This document shows, piece by piece, positions 17,952 through 25,421 of a DNA stretch of 64,000 nucleotides (within the stretch, counting starts at the first letter, position 1; each line of letters begins with the position of its first letter). Source of the stretch: Nitrobacteraceae bacterium AZCC 1564 (GTDB lineage Bacteria; Pseudomonadota; Alphaproteobacteria; Rhizobiales; Xanthobacteraceae); assembly GCA_036924835.1 (NCBI GenBank), contig JBAGRR010000001.1, positions 5,223,001 through 5,287,000 of the forward strand, written 5' to 3'. The translations under genes and the position numbers were made by a program. The notes under the pieces were generated by a model, which searched no databases, was not told the origin of the DNA, and worked only from the letters and a program-made list of their open reading frames with translations.

Positions 17952-18437
17952 CTAAAGCTTGTAGCCGATCTTGCGCAGCAGGTCTTTCCGCCACGCAATA
18001 TCGGCGTCGGTTTCGGCACCCAGCGGCGAGGCGCCATCTACCACGCCGAGCACACCACGGCCCAGTTCCGTTTGCGCGACTATCACCTGTGTCGGGTTGG
18101 CCGTCGCGCAATAGATGCAGCAGACCTCTGGTACCGCGCGCACCGCAGCCAGCACGTTCACGGGAAAGAACCCGTCGCCGAGGAAGATCAGGAAAGTGTG
18201 GCCCGCGCCGATGGCCAATGCGTTGTCGCGTGCAAGGGTGAGGGCGGCTTCGTCATTGCCCGACCAGCGCACCAGCCGCTTACCGGAGGCCTCGCAGAAA
18301 GCCAGCCCGAAGCGGATGCCCGGAACCGCTCCCACCAACGCCTCGTGGAGGTCTTCCACGGTTTTGATGAAATGCGACTGGCCGAAGATGAAGTTGGCAG
18401 CGTCCGGCTTGACGATGGGCACCACGGTGAACTCCAT
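17952..18437 (-). CDS. Adenosine-specific kinase (COG1839/PF04008 family)
   Basis: The 161-residue protein matches the small family first crystallised as an adenosine-specific kinase. Conserved segments are PDAANFIFGQSHFIKTVEDLHEAL, GIRFGLAFCEASGKRLVRW, and the GHTFLIFLGDGFFPVNVLAAVRAVPEVCCIYCATANP core, then GVVDGASPLG. The family is mostly archaeal with scattered bacterial members; its physiological role is unclear. It lies 39 bases downstream of the FBP aldolase/phosphatase gene on the same strand, so the two likely form an operon, suggesting a link with sugar-phosphate or nucleotide metabolism. Confidence 0.8.
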   Translation of the reverse strand: MEFTVVPIVKPDAANFIFGQSHFIKTVEDLHEALVGAVPGIRFGLAFCEASGKRLVRWSGNDEAALTLARDNALAIGAGHTFLIFLGDGFFPVNVLAAVRAVPEVCCIYCATANPTQVIVAQTELGRGVLGVVDGASPLGAETDADIAWRKDLLRKIGYKL

Positions 18438-18476
18438 GGCCGCGCTCCCTTTGCCTAGGCGACGTTCAGCGAGTCT

Positions 18477-19622
18477 CTACTCGGCCGCTTGCGGCTTGCG
18501 CTCCTCGCGCAGCCGAAAACGCTTCAGCAGTGCGGAGACGGTGTCGCGGAAGCCGCCATACTCCAGTTCGGAATAGGGCAGCATCGCGGCGCCAGACCAG
18601 CCCTGGCTGCGCATGTCGATCGCTTTGCGCTGGGCGCGCTGGCGGACCTCGTCCCACGCCGGGTTGTCGAAGAAATCGACATGGGAATCGGAAAAGCGGC
18701 CTTCTTTGTCGATTGAAAAGCCGACGCAAGAAACGATCGGCAGGCAGTACATGCCCGTTACCGGTGTGTTAAGTGGGACGGGCATGAGCGGCATCACGTG
18801 CGAGCCGCGCGCATCGCCGCCCACGAAGTGCGCCTTGACGAAGGGCGAGATGATTTCCTCGGGCGCCGGGAAAATCCCCTGGTTCCTGAGGATCGCGACC
18901 GGATCATCCTTGCCGGTGTACTTGCCTGCAATCGCGTGAAGACGCTGCGCTGAAACAGCGGCGGCAGCCTCGCCGTATGTTCGAGAAACGATGCGATCGA
19001 TGCCAAAGCGTTCGTTGTCGCGGAGCAGTGCGGCAATGTGGTAGCTCTCCGCGGGCGCGTCGAGTTCGATCACGCTGTCGCCGGCCGTGTTGTCCATGTC
19101 GATGACATGGAAACGGAAACCCTTGATCATCGGGGGCAGCATCAGCCCGGCGCAATACATGGGATCCGCAAAGGCGAGGTAGAGCGGCAGGTTGTAGGCG
19201 CCGGGGCCGCATTTGTCGGCCGCGAACACCATGAAGGACTCCGCGGGTCTCGCGCCCGAGAGGCCGTGGTCGAAGCTGAGCTCGGCGACGGCCGGGCCTG
19301 CGCCGCGAAGGTTTCCGGAAGGTGCGTCAACGAGAAGATCCTGGCCGGCGCCGTAGAGGCCGGAGGATTTCGCGACCGACGTGGCCGCGAGAAACGTCTT
19401 CCAGGCGAATTGATGAACCTCGGAGCTCCCTTCGCCCCGTGTGTGCGTCATGATAATCGCAATGTCGTCGCCGGTGTGGCAGACGAAACCGTCGATCAGC
19501 AGACCGTTGTCGATCGCCTTTGCGACCTCGCCCCTGACAGCCGCCATCATGCGTGCAGACGGTTTCGTATGCCCGCCGACGGAGCCAACGTCAGCCTTGA
19601 TGACTGAAAGAGTGAGCTTCAT
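18477..19622 (-). CDS. Bifunctional fructose-1,6-bisphosphate aldolase/phosphatase (class V)
   Basis: The roughly 381-residue protein belongs to the archaeal-type FBPA/P family, which condenses triose phosphates and removes the 1-phosphate to give fructose 6-phosphate in gluconeogenesis. Recognisable parts are the N-terminal LSVIKADVGSVGGHTKPS, DDIAIIMTHTRGEGS, EAESFMVFAADKCGPGAYN-like metal-binding Asp-rich segments, and the Tyr/Lys-containing GIFPAPEEIISPFVK and SGAAMLPYSELEYGG. I chose ATG 19622 because GGAGAA lies six bases upstream; the other in-frame ATG (19628) directly abuts it. Such genes are unusual outside Archaea and deep-branching or autotrophic bacteria. The adenosine kinase gene follows. 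Confidence 0.85.
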   Translation of the reverse strand: MKLTLSVIKADVGSVGGHTKPSARMMAAVRGEVAKAIDNGLLIDGFVCHTGDDIAIIMTHTRGEGSSEVHQFAWKTFLAATSVAKSSGLYGAGQDLLVDAPSGNLRGAGPAVAELSFDHGLSGARPAESFMVFAADKCGPGAYNLPLYLAFADPMYCAGLMLPPMIKGFRFHVIDMDNTAGDSVIELDAPAESYHIAALLRDNERFGIDRIVSRTYGEAAAAVSAQRLHAIAGKYTGKDDPVAILRNQGIFPAPEEIISPFVKAHFVGGDARGSHVMPLMPVPLNTPVTGMYCLPIVSCVGFSIDKEGRFSDSHVDFFDNPAWDEVRQRAQRKAIDMRSQGWSGAAMLPYSELEYGGFRDTVSALLKRFRLREERKPQAAE

Positions 19623-19921
19623 GAGCATTTCTCCGACCCGCGCAGCTCAGCGCCTCGGCCTCGACGCGCGCCGCGCCGGGGCGACGGCGCTGCTCATCCG
19701 CGCAAAGAACGTCTGATGTTGCAGATAGGTTCCAGGAGGGGCTGGCTCCTCTGCAACCGAAGATCGAAACGCGCTATCGGACTCAAGGCTTACCGCTTCT
19801 GAACCACACCGGCTCTTGGCCCTAGCGGACATGGCATCTGGCCTGGTTCACGTCTGCTTCCTTAGCGGTCATGCCTACGTCGCCCGCCGATGTCCGATTT
19901 CGGGGTCAAAATGGACGTCAA

Positions 19922-19995
19922 GTGCGGCTTTTGGATTTGAAGTTCTTCATCGAGCTTGCGGCTTCACTCGGAAGAACTTCAAATCCGCGGCGTTA
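19922..19995 (-). repeat. Single D-type hairpin forming the stop codon of the next gene
   Basis: The D hairpin (GTGCGGCTTTTGGATTTGAAGTTCTTC ... GAAGAACTTCAAATCCGCGGCG, quoted in parts) ends at the TTA of 19993-19995, which read on the minus strand is the TAA stop of the regulator gene. Its long arm faces left, where a linker and an L-type partner would be expected but are not present. It looks like a half-decayed module. Confidence 0.7.
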
Positions 19996-21558
19996 GATGT
20001 TTCTCAGAATAAACGTGGGAATAACGGACTCGCCATGCAGTCTCGTCACGTGCGTGATCAGGCCGCGCATGACGTTGGCGCGAGCATGCTCCGAGATGAG
20101 GTGACGCGCCGACGTGAAGTAGAGATATTCGATCGCGCTGCGGGCGCCCGCAGGGCCAGCCGCAGCAAGCGCCTGCGCCGCCGCCGCAGGCAATTCCTGA
20201 TCCGCCGCCGCAATCGTCCAGCCTATCATCAAGGCGATTTGGGGCGGGCAACGCGGACCCATGTCGGCGATATCAGCGGCGGCAGCATCAAGCGCCGCGC
20301 GGTCGCCGGCAGCGAGCAGGGCGATACACTTCAGCACTCGCATATGTAAATGAAAGGCGGGGCCCGGTTCGGCCATCTCGATGCCACGATCGAAGAATCT
20401 GACGGCTTCCTCGAAACGGCCGCGCGCGTAGCGCAATTGTCCCATGATGGGCAGGGCCGCGGCATAGTCCGCAGTTCGGGCGAAGGCGCGCTCGGCAATG
20501 TCCTCCGCCAAATCGAGATGACCGCGGTTGATGAAGTACAGCAGCTTCGCGGCGGCCAACATCAAGAGCGGGTTCGGCTCGACGGCGGGCAGCAACTCCA
20601 GCACCGTAGCGTCGATTTCGCTTTCGATGCGGTCACGTTCTTCCAGGCTCATCCCGAATGGATTCATGACGAGGCGAGCGAACAGATGCATGCACCATTG
20701 CAGGGCGATGTCCGGATTGTCCGGATCCTGCGCGCGGTCCTTGCTCAGTTGCTCGCCCCTTTCCAGCCACTGCGGATTTGAGGCCGACAGCAGGCTTGAG
20801 GCCCTGTGAAGCCGCATTTCGAGCGGTTCGTCTTCGGGGGTGCCGAGACCCGTGGAGGCGTCAGCGAGGGCCTGCCGCAGAGCGTTGACGACACCGGTTG
20901 AGATCCGGGTCGCCTCGCTTGTGAACGAAGTGGCGTCCGCGTTGTCGAGATGGAGGCGGAACGCCCTGACGATGCGCTTCGAGGGCATTTCTCGCAAAGT
21001 GGCCGAACAACCAAGGCGCCCGTTGTCGCCATGAAAGTTCACCTGCAGGAAATAGTGCACCTTGTCAGTGGCGACGGGGTGCCAGTTCTCGGCAACAACG
21101 ACAACCTTTTGGCCAAAGCCAACGCTGGCGGCGATGGTGTCGCGAAGCTGGCCGAGCAAGGACGACGCTTGCGGGCTGAAGGCGTGTCCCTGCGGTCCGA
21201 AGGCCGCGATAACCAGGAATCCGTCAATCGGCACCGCCGGAGATGGCGCAGCGATCCAGACATACCCCTCGCCATATTGCGTGGCGATATACTTGGGCGA
21301 CTTCGTGTTGTCGCCGAGCTTCGAGCGCAGGCGGTTGACCAGAAAATCGATGTAGCGGTCCGAGCGATCCGATTCCGACGGATCGATCTCATCGAGCAGC
21401 CGGCTGCGGGGCATGAGGCGACGCGGATTACGGGTGAGGGCGAGCAGCAGTGCGCGCTCGTTTCTGGTGAACTGAATCATCTCCCCGTTGCGGCGGGCGG
21501 AGAGGCACGTTTCGTCGAGGATCAGATCTCCGAAGTGGAGGTTTTGCTCTTTTCCCAT
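19993..21558 (-). CDS. Winged-helix (OmpR/CadC-type) regulator with TPR-like C-terminal domain
   Basis: The 521-residue protein has an N-terminal Trans_reg_C winged helix (residues about 8-102): FGDLILDETCLSARRNGE, LTRNERALLLALTRNPRRLMPRSRLLDEI, RYIDFLVNRLRSKLGD and YIATQYGEGYVW. A middle alpha/beta region (about 110-240) and a helical, TPR-like C-terminal part (about 270-510) follow. There is no membrane segment, so it is probably a cytoplasmic CadC/HilA-like regulator with an adenylate-cyclase-like or TPR sensing region. The start ATG 21558 has GAGAG just upstream. The stop codon is supplied by a repeat element. Confidence 0.75.
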   Translation of the reverse strand: MGKEQNLHFGDLILDETCLSARRNGEMIQFTRNERALLLALTRNPRRLMPRSRLLDEIDPSESDRSDRYIDFLVNRLRSKLGDNTKSPKYIATQYGEGYVWIAAPSPAVPIDGFLVIAAFGPQGHAFSPQASSLLGQLRDTIAASVGFGQKVVVVAENWHPVATDKVHYFLQVNFHGDNGRLGCSATLREMPSKRIVRAFRLHLDNADATSFTSEATRISTGVVNALRQALADASTGLGTPEDEPLEMRLHRASSLLSASNPQWLERGEQLSKDRAQDPDNPDIALQWCMHLFARLVMNPFGMSLEERDRIESEIDATVLELLPAVEPNPLLMLAAAKLLYFINRGHLDLAEDIAERAFARTADYAAALPIMGQLRYARGRFEEAVRFFDRGIEMAEPGPAFHLHMRVLKCIALLAAGDRAALDAAAADIADMGPRCPPQIALMIGWTIAAADQELPAAAAQALAAAGPAGARSAIEYLYFTSARHLISEHARANVMRGLITHVTRLHGESVIPTFILRNI

Positions 21559-22382
21559 CTCTCAACCCCGCGCAACCCTCAAACCCGCACCCTCGTTGGC
21601 CACAGCACAACAAGCGATGCTCTAAGCTCTGCCGGTGAGGCAGCAAAGCCTTATATTTTCGCCGTCGTCCATCGATGAAACGCCCCACGCGAACGGGCAA
21701 ATCCGTCGGTGGTTAGCCAATTCTAAAGCGAGTGGCGCGACGCGAGCGCACCGTCCGGAATTAGCTCAAAACGGACCCCGAGAAATATCCTAACGCATTC
21801 CGCCGGGCGGGACTATGCGACTTGTAGACTGCGCGATGGATATGGCATCACGCGGAAATAGCGGTAAAGCTCCGCTCACATTGACCCGCCTGTTTGAGGG
21901 AGGCTTTGGGCAAGAGAGGCTTTGGACAAGAGAGGCTTGGGGCAATGGCCAGACTCCACAAACCATATCCCCACATGCTGCAGAGTCTTCGGGCTTTGCC
22001 ACTCTATCGGCGCGTTGATGCTGCCCACCTGCCGCCATGTCTGCCTGTGGCCGAGAAGCGTCCTGGATGTGGGTGGAACGCGTGCAGTCTCAGTCTCGGC
22101 CCTTCCGGCCAAAGCCTCACGAAGCGTTTTCGAGCGAAGTGGCCCCGGTTCGCATGAAGAAAACGCGTCAAACGAGAATCCAGAGCGTTTTCGAGCGAGG
22201 TGGCACCCGGTTTGCGTGAAGAAACGCGTCAAACGAGAATCCAGACGCGGTTCTGATTCAATCAGAACCGAATAGGCTCATCGTCGATCACAGTTGCGTG
22301 GGCGCAAGCCGCGAAGGATCAATATCACTGATGCCGAATTAAAGGGACGGGTTGGGGTCCATGCTTTCCGAGGAGATTCGAC
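21559..22382. other. Repeat-rich intergenic region without a gene
   Basis: About 820 bases hold no convincing gene. A 16-bp unit AGGCTTTGGGCAAGAG is repeated in tandem at 21901-21948 (three copies, the last diverged). Two consecutive copies of the interspersed GCGTTTTC repeat lie at 22121-22262 and end in the dyad CGGTTCTGATTCAATCAGAACCG (22246-22268). The rest presumably holds promoters for the flanking genes. Confidence 0.6.
22121..22268 (+). repeat. Two tandem GCGTTTTC-type interspersed repeats plus terminal dyad
   Basis: The unit AGCGTTTTCGAGCGAAGTGG followed by GAAGAAAACGCGTCAAACGAGAATCCAG appears twice. The 3' end carries GGTTCTGATTCAATCAGAACC, a perfect dyad that is also at the end of the copy at 28071-28140. 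Each unit contains complementary GCGTTTTC and GAAAACGC, so the transcript could form a hairpin. Confidence 0.75.
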
Positions 22383-22796
22383 ATGGGCACGCGCATTCTT
22401 GGAATCACGGTATCTGCTCTCATTTTGGCCTATGGCGTTGTCGGTGCGACCGCCCAGGAGCGGATGACGCCGCAAACGGGTCAGCAACAAATGCAATCCG
22501 AACAGGAGGAGGATGAGGAAGGTGGGAGCACGACGGGACAAGGCGGCGGCATGATGGAGCGCGGCGCGATGGAGCGCGGCATGCGAGCGCACATGATGAG
22601 GCACGGCATGATGGGCGGGGGACCACCTTTCATGATGCGCATGATGTTCGCTCTGATGGACGCCGACGGCGATGGGACCATCTCGCTGCAGGAGTTTCAG
22701 GCCGCTCACGAACGGATTTTCAGGGCAATGGACACCAATAAAGATGGCAAGCTGACCCCGGAGGAGATGCGCGCGTTCATACGCGGGAGCAGGTGA
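22383..22796 (+). CDS. Exported EF-hand calcium-binding protein
   Basis: The 137-residue protein starts with a signal peptide (residues 1-25, ending ATA-QE), continues with a low-complexity Gln/Glu- and Met/Gly-rich part (about 26-85), and ends with two EF-hands: DADGDGTISLQE (93-104) and DTNKDGKLTPEE (117-128). All calcium-ligand positions 1, 3, 5 and 12 are kept in both loops. It is probably a periplasmic or exported calcium buffer or sensor; the partner is unknown. AGGAGATTCGAC precedes the start. Confidence 0.85.
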   Translation: MGTRILGITVSALILAYGVVGATAQERMTPQTGQQQMQSEQEEDEEGGSTTGQGGGMMERGAMERGMRAHMMRHGMMGGGPPFMMRMMFALMDADGDGTISLQEFQAAHERIFRAMDTNKDGKLTPEEMRAFIRGSR

Positions 22797-22858
22797 CACA
22801 GGAGCAGGTGGCACAGGTCGTGTGACTCGGGACCAAGCAGTCGAGACTGAGTGGCTCG

Positions 22859-22890
22859 AGGCCAAGTGACTTGAGGCCAAGTGACTTGAG
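22859..22890 (+). repeat. 16-bp direct repeat, two copies
   Basis: GAGGCCAAGTGACTTG occurs twice head to tail, followed by a third, diverged GAGACCAGGCG. It lies between the EF-hand gene and the convergent cupin gene. The unit length equals that of the unrelated tandem repeat at 21901. Confidence 0.6.
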
Positions 22891-23001
22891 ACCAGGCGAT
22901 CCGCTCCGAGCGGACCGCGCGTCTTGTTGCGTGCCATCCGCTTGCGCGATCGATCGCGTGCGAAAACAAGTCTGAAGAAAACAAGCCTGAAGAAAAAAAT
23001 C

Positions 23002-23409
23002 TTAAGCCTTCAGATCCGTGATCCGCATAATCGCAACCACATTCCCTTCGTTGCGGCTGTCCTCTTTTGTGTCCTTGTTGCAGGTCCAGACGTAGTTTTT
23101 CTTGGCCGTAAAGGTCTTTCCTTCCTGCTCAATCCGAAGCTCCCCCTCAGTGATATGACAGATCATGGCATTCATCATGGGGGGATTCATCGTCTTCGAT
23201 CCCGGCTGCATGATCACATCGCGCATTGAGACGGTCTTGAAGCCAGGGATGAGGGATGGGGTTTCTCCATCATATGCACGGACCACGACACCTGAAAACG
23301 GCGTGGTGTCCTTGTAACCTGCGGTTTGAGCGGCGGCTGGCTTCACCATGGCCGCCGAAGCCGCTGCCAACCCTAGTCCCAATGCCGACCTTCGATCGAT
23401 CTTGCTCAT
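23002..23409 (-). CDS. Tat-exported small cupin-like protein
   Basis: The 135-residue protein begins with a twin-arginine type signal (KIDRRSALGLGLAAASAAMVKPAAAQ). The mature part resembles a single cupin barrel: MQPGSKTMNPPMMNAMICHITEGELRIEQEGKTFTAKKNYVWTC, here quoted only as landmarks, has the position of motif 1 but lacks the usual pair of His ligands; a single His lies in ICHITEGEL. The export path suggests a cofactor or folding need. A strong ribosome site (GGGAGGAAAGCG) precedes ATG 23409. Confidence 0.65.
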   Translation of the reverse strand: MSKIDRRSALGLGLAAASAAMVKPAAAQTAGYKDTTPFSGVVVRAYDGETPSLIPGFKTVSMRDVIMQPGSKTMNPPMMNAMICHITEGELRIEQEGKTFTAKKNYVWTCNKDTKEDSRNEGNVVAIMRITDLKA

Positions 23410-23749
23410 CGCTTTCCTCCCGGTCTTTTATGGGTGAATGCGCGCCGATGGCTTCGTGCTGCTGCTCGTTCGTCTTCAACGGCGATTTCGGCACGTTGTG
23501 CTTCAACGGCAAGTAGATTCTACGCCGTGACGCGGCCGAGAAACAGGCACAATGTCTCAACCTGGCGAGGGCCTGAAGGCCGGAACCGGCGTCGGCAACC
23601 TCGTATCACTGACGGATTGAGTCAGCGTCGCTGACGTGCCCCGCGCGGCAGCAAGCGCAGCAGCGCGCTCTGCCCCTAGACTAGCTAGTGGCGCTTGATG
23701 AAAGTTTTGTGGGCAAGCGCGAACGTGTCTTCGCACGTGCCACGCCACT

Positions 23750-24721
23750 TCACTTGCGGGGGGCTGGTCCTTCGAAGTCGATAATCGGTCCGAGCGGCAC
23801 TATACCCGTCGGATTGATGGTCGTTTGGCTTTCATAGTAGTGGTGCCGGATGTGGTTGAGGTTGACCGTCTCGGCAATGCTGGGCAAGTTGTAGATATCG
23901 CGGGTAAAGCGCCACAACGCCGGATAATCAGCGATGCGCCTCAAGTTGCACTTGAAATGCCCGTGATAAACGACATCGAACCGCACCAGTGTTGTGAACA
24001 GCCGTATGTCGGCTTCGGTGAGCCGGTCGCCGGTCAGGAAGCGTGATCCTGACAGCAGCGCCTCCAGCCAATCCAGAGCCTCGAACAGCGTTACGACGGC
24101 CTCTTCGTAGGCGGTCTGCGTGGTGGCAAAGCCGGCGCGGTATACACCGTTGTTGACCTCTTTGTAGATGCGCTCGTTGAGCGCATCGATCTGCTCTCGC
24201 AACGGCGCAGGGTAGTAGTCGCCCGGCGCTGCTCCAACGCCATCGAAGGCGCTGTTGAACATGCGGATAATCTCGGCGGATTCATTGGACACGATGGTGC
24301 GACGTGCCTTGTCCCAAAGGACCGGCACCGTTACGCGACCGGTGTAGTGCGGGTCTGACACAACATAGACCTGGCTCAGTGTTTCTGCGCTATTGACCGG
24401 ATCGCCCGTCACGCATGGGCCCGGCATGAACGTCCAGCCCCGCTCGCGCATGCGCCAGTGAACCACCGAAAGCGAGACGGCGTTCTCCAGTCCCTTCAGC
24501 CGCCGCATGATCAATGTCCGGTGCGCCCAGGGACAGGCGAGGCTGACATAGAGGTGATAGCGTCCCTGTTGCGCCGGGAAGCCGCCCGCACCACTCGGAC
24601 CTGGCGCGCCATCGGGCGTCACCCAGTTGCGAAAGGCGCTCGCTTTGCGCTCGAAGCGGCCGCCAGTACTGGCCGTGTCGTACCAAACGTCGTGCCACTC
24701 GCCGTTGACCAGCATACCCAT
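23750..24721 (-). CDS. yqjG: Glutathionyl-hydroquinone reductase (Xi-class GST)
   Basis: The 323-residue protein matches the YqjG/PcpF/ECM4 family, which reduces glutathionyl-hydroquinones with glutathione. The catalytic Cys is in LACPWAHRTL (Cys63). Family signatures are the FRNWVTPDG segment, VPVLWDKARRTIVSNESAEIIRMFN, the NNGVYRAGFATTQTAYE helix and LTGDRLTEADIRLFTTLVRFD in the C-terminal domain. It maintains quinone/hydroquinone pools or degrades aromatic compounds in the cytoplasm. It stands alone; a second in-frame ATG at 24715 is possible. Confidence 0.9.
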   Translation of the reverse strand: MGMLVNGEWHDVWYDTASTGGRFERKASAFRNWVTPDGAPGPSGAGGFPAQQGRYHLYVSLACPWAHRTLIMRRLKGLENAVSLSVVHWRMRERGWTFMPGPCVTGDPVNSAETLSQVYVVSDPHYTGRVTVPVLWDKARRTIVSNESAEIIRMFNSAFDGVGAAPGDYYPAPLREQIDALNERIYKEVNNGVYRAGFATTQTAYEEAVVTLFEALDWLEALLSGSRFLTGDRLTEADIRLFTTLVRFDVVYHGHFKCNLRRIADYPALWRFTRDIYNLPSIAETVNLNHIRHHYYESQTTINPTGIVPLGPIIDFEGPAPRK

Positions 24722-24965
24722 CTGACGTCTCTTCTTGTCTTTAGGCGCAGCGCCCGTCTTTGTCCGCTCAGCTCAACTTCGGATATATGCTGGCACGCCG
24801 GCCCGTACAATGACGCTATCCTTTGAGCAGACCTGCCGTTGCGCGGAGTCCCACACAAATCGGTCGCAACGATTCTGAACGGTCTATGAATCCAGCGTTC
24901 AGTCAACATTGCAGAAAAAACTGATAGTCCGCAGGAGCATTTTGCTGGCACGAAGGAGACACCAA

Positions 24966-25226
24966 ATGAAGCGGCTTCTGACAATCGGATTTATCTGCTC
25001 TGCCGTTGGGCTCGCGCTAACTATGCCGGCGTCGGCTATGTCCGCAGCGACACCGAATACGCTCGGCGGCAGCGACGAGACAGTGATTCAGATCAAAGGC
25101 GGCCATGGACATGGGTGGGGCCATCGCGGCGGTCGCGGCCACCACTACGGTTGGTCTCGGGGGCGCCACTACGGTTGGTATCGAGGCCACCACTATGGTT
25201 GGCGGCATCATCGCCATTGGTGGTGA
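24966..25226 (+). CDS. Small exported Gly/His/Trp-rich protein
   Basis: The 86-residue protein has a signal peptide (MKRLLTIGFICSAVGLALTMPASA) and a mature C-terminal half made of repeats such as GHHYGW, GRHYGW and GHHYGWRHH. The histidines could bind metals; no known domain was recognised. The start ATG 24966 is chosen because AAGGAGACACCAA precedes it. A terminator hairpin follows 20 bases after the stop, so it is probably a monocistronic gene. Confidence 0.7.
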   Translation: MKRLLTIGFICSAVGLALTMPASAMSAATPNTLGGSDETVIQIKGGHGHGWGHRGGRGHHYGWSRGRHYGWYRGHHYGWRHHRHWW

Positions 25227-25246
25227 TTTTATTCAAAGACTAAAAA

Positions 25247-25280
25247 AGGGGCTGCTGTCGTTGGCAGCCTCTTTTTCTTT
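25247..25280 (+). terminator. Rho-independent terminator after the Gly/His-rich gene
   Basis: The stem AGGGGCTGC/GCAGCCTCT (with one G-U pair) and an eight-base loop are followed by TTTTTCTTTT. It immediately follows the stop codon at 25226. Confidence 0.8.
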
Positions 25281-25298
25281 TCGCTCGGTGTCGCAATC

Positions 25299-25417
25299 GA
25301 GTGGAGCGGATTTGACGTTCGCACCTGCTTGCCGCGAATTCGCGATGCGAACGTCAAATCCCAAAGCTCCACTAGAATCTTATATTTGCTAGTGGTCTTT
25401 CGATTCTAACGTTTGCA
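25299..25417 (-). mobile_element. Repeat module F-linker-E, E hairpin truncated
   Basis: The F hairpin (25301-25372, GTGGAGCGGATTTGACGTTCGC outer arm), TA, a 15-bp linker GAATCTTATATTTGC (25375-25389), TA, and only the left arm of an E2 hairpin (25392-25417) are present. The E part breaks off four bases before the stop codon of the MFS gene. The linker-facing arms carry the extra TTT/AAA bases as in the complete modules. Confidence 0.8.
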
Positions 25418-25421
25418 GTTT

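Noticed and set aside
22278-22937. Minus-strand 219-residue frame with SSHLASSH repeats
   Set aside because: It is antisense to the EF-hand gene and to a 16-bp tandem repeat; its composition is that of a shadow frame.
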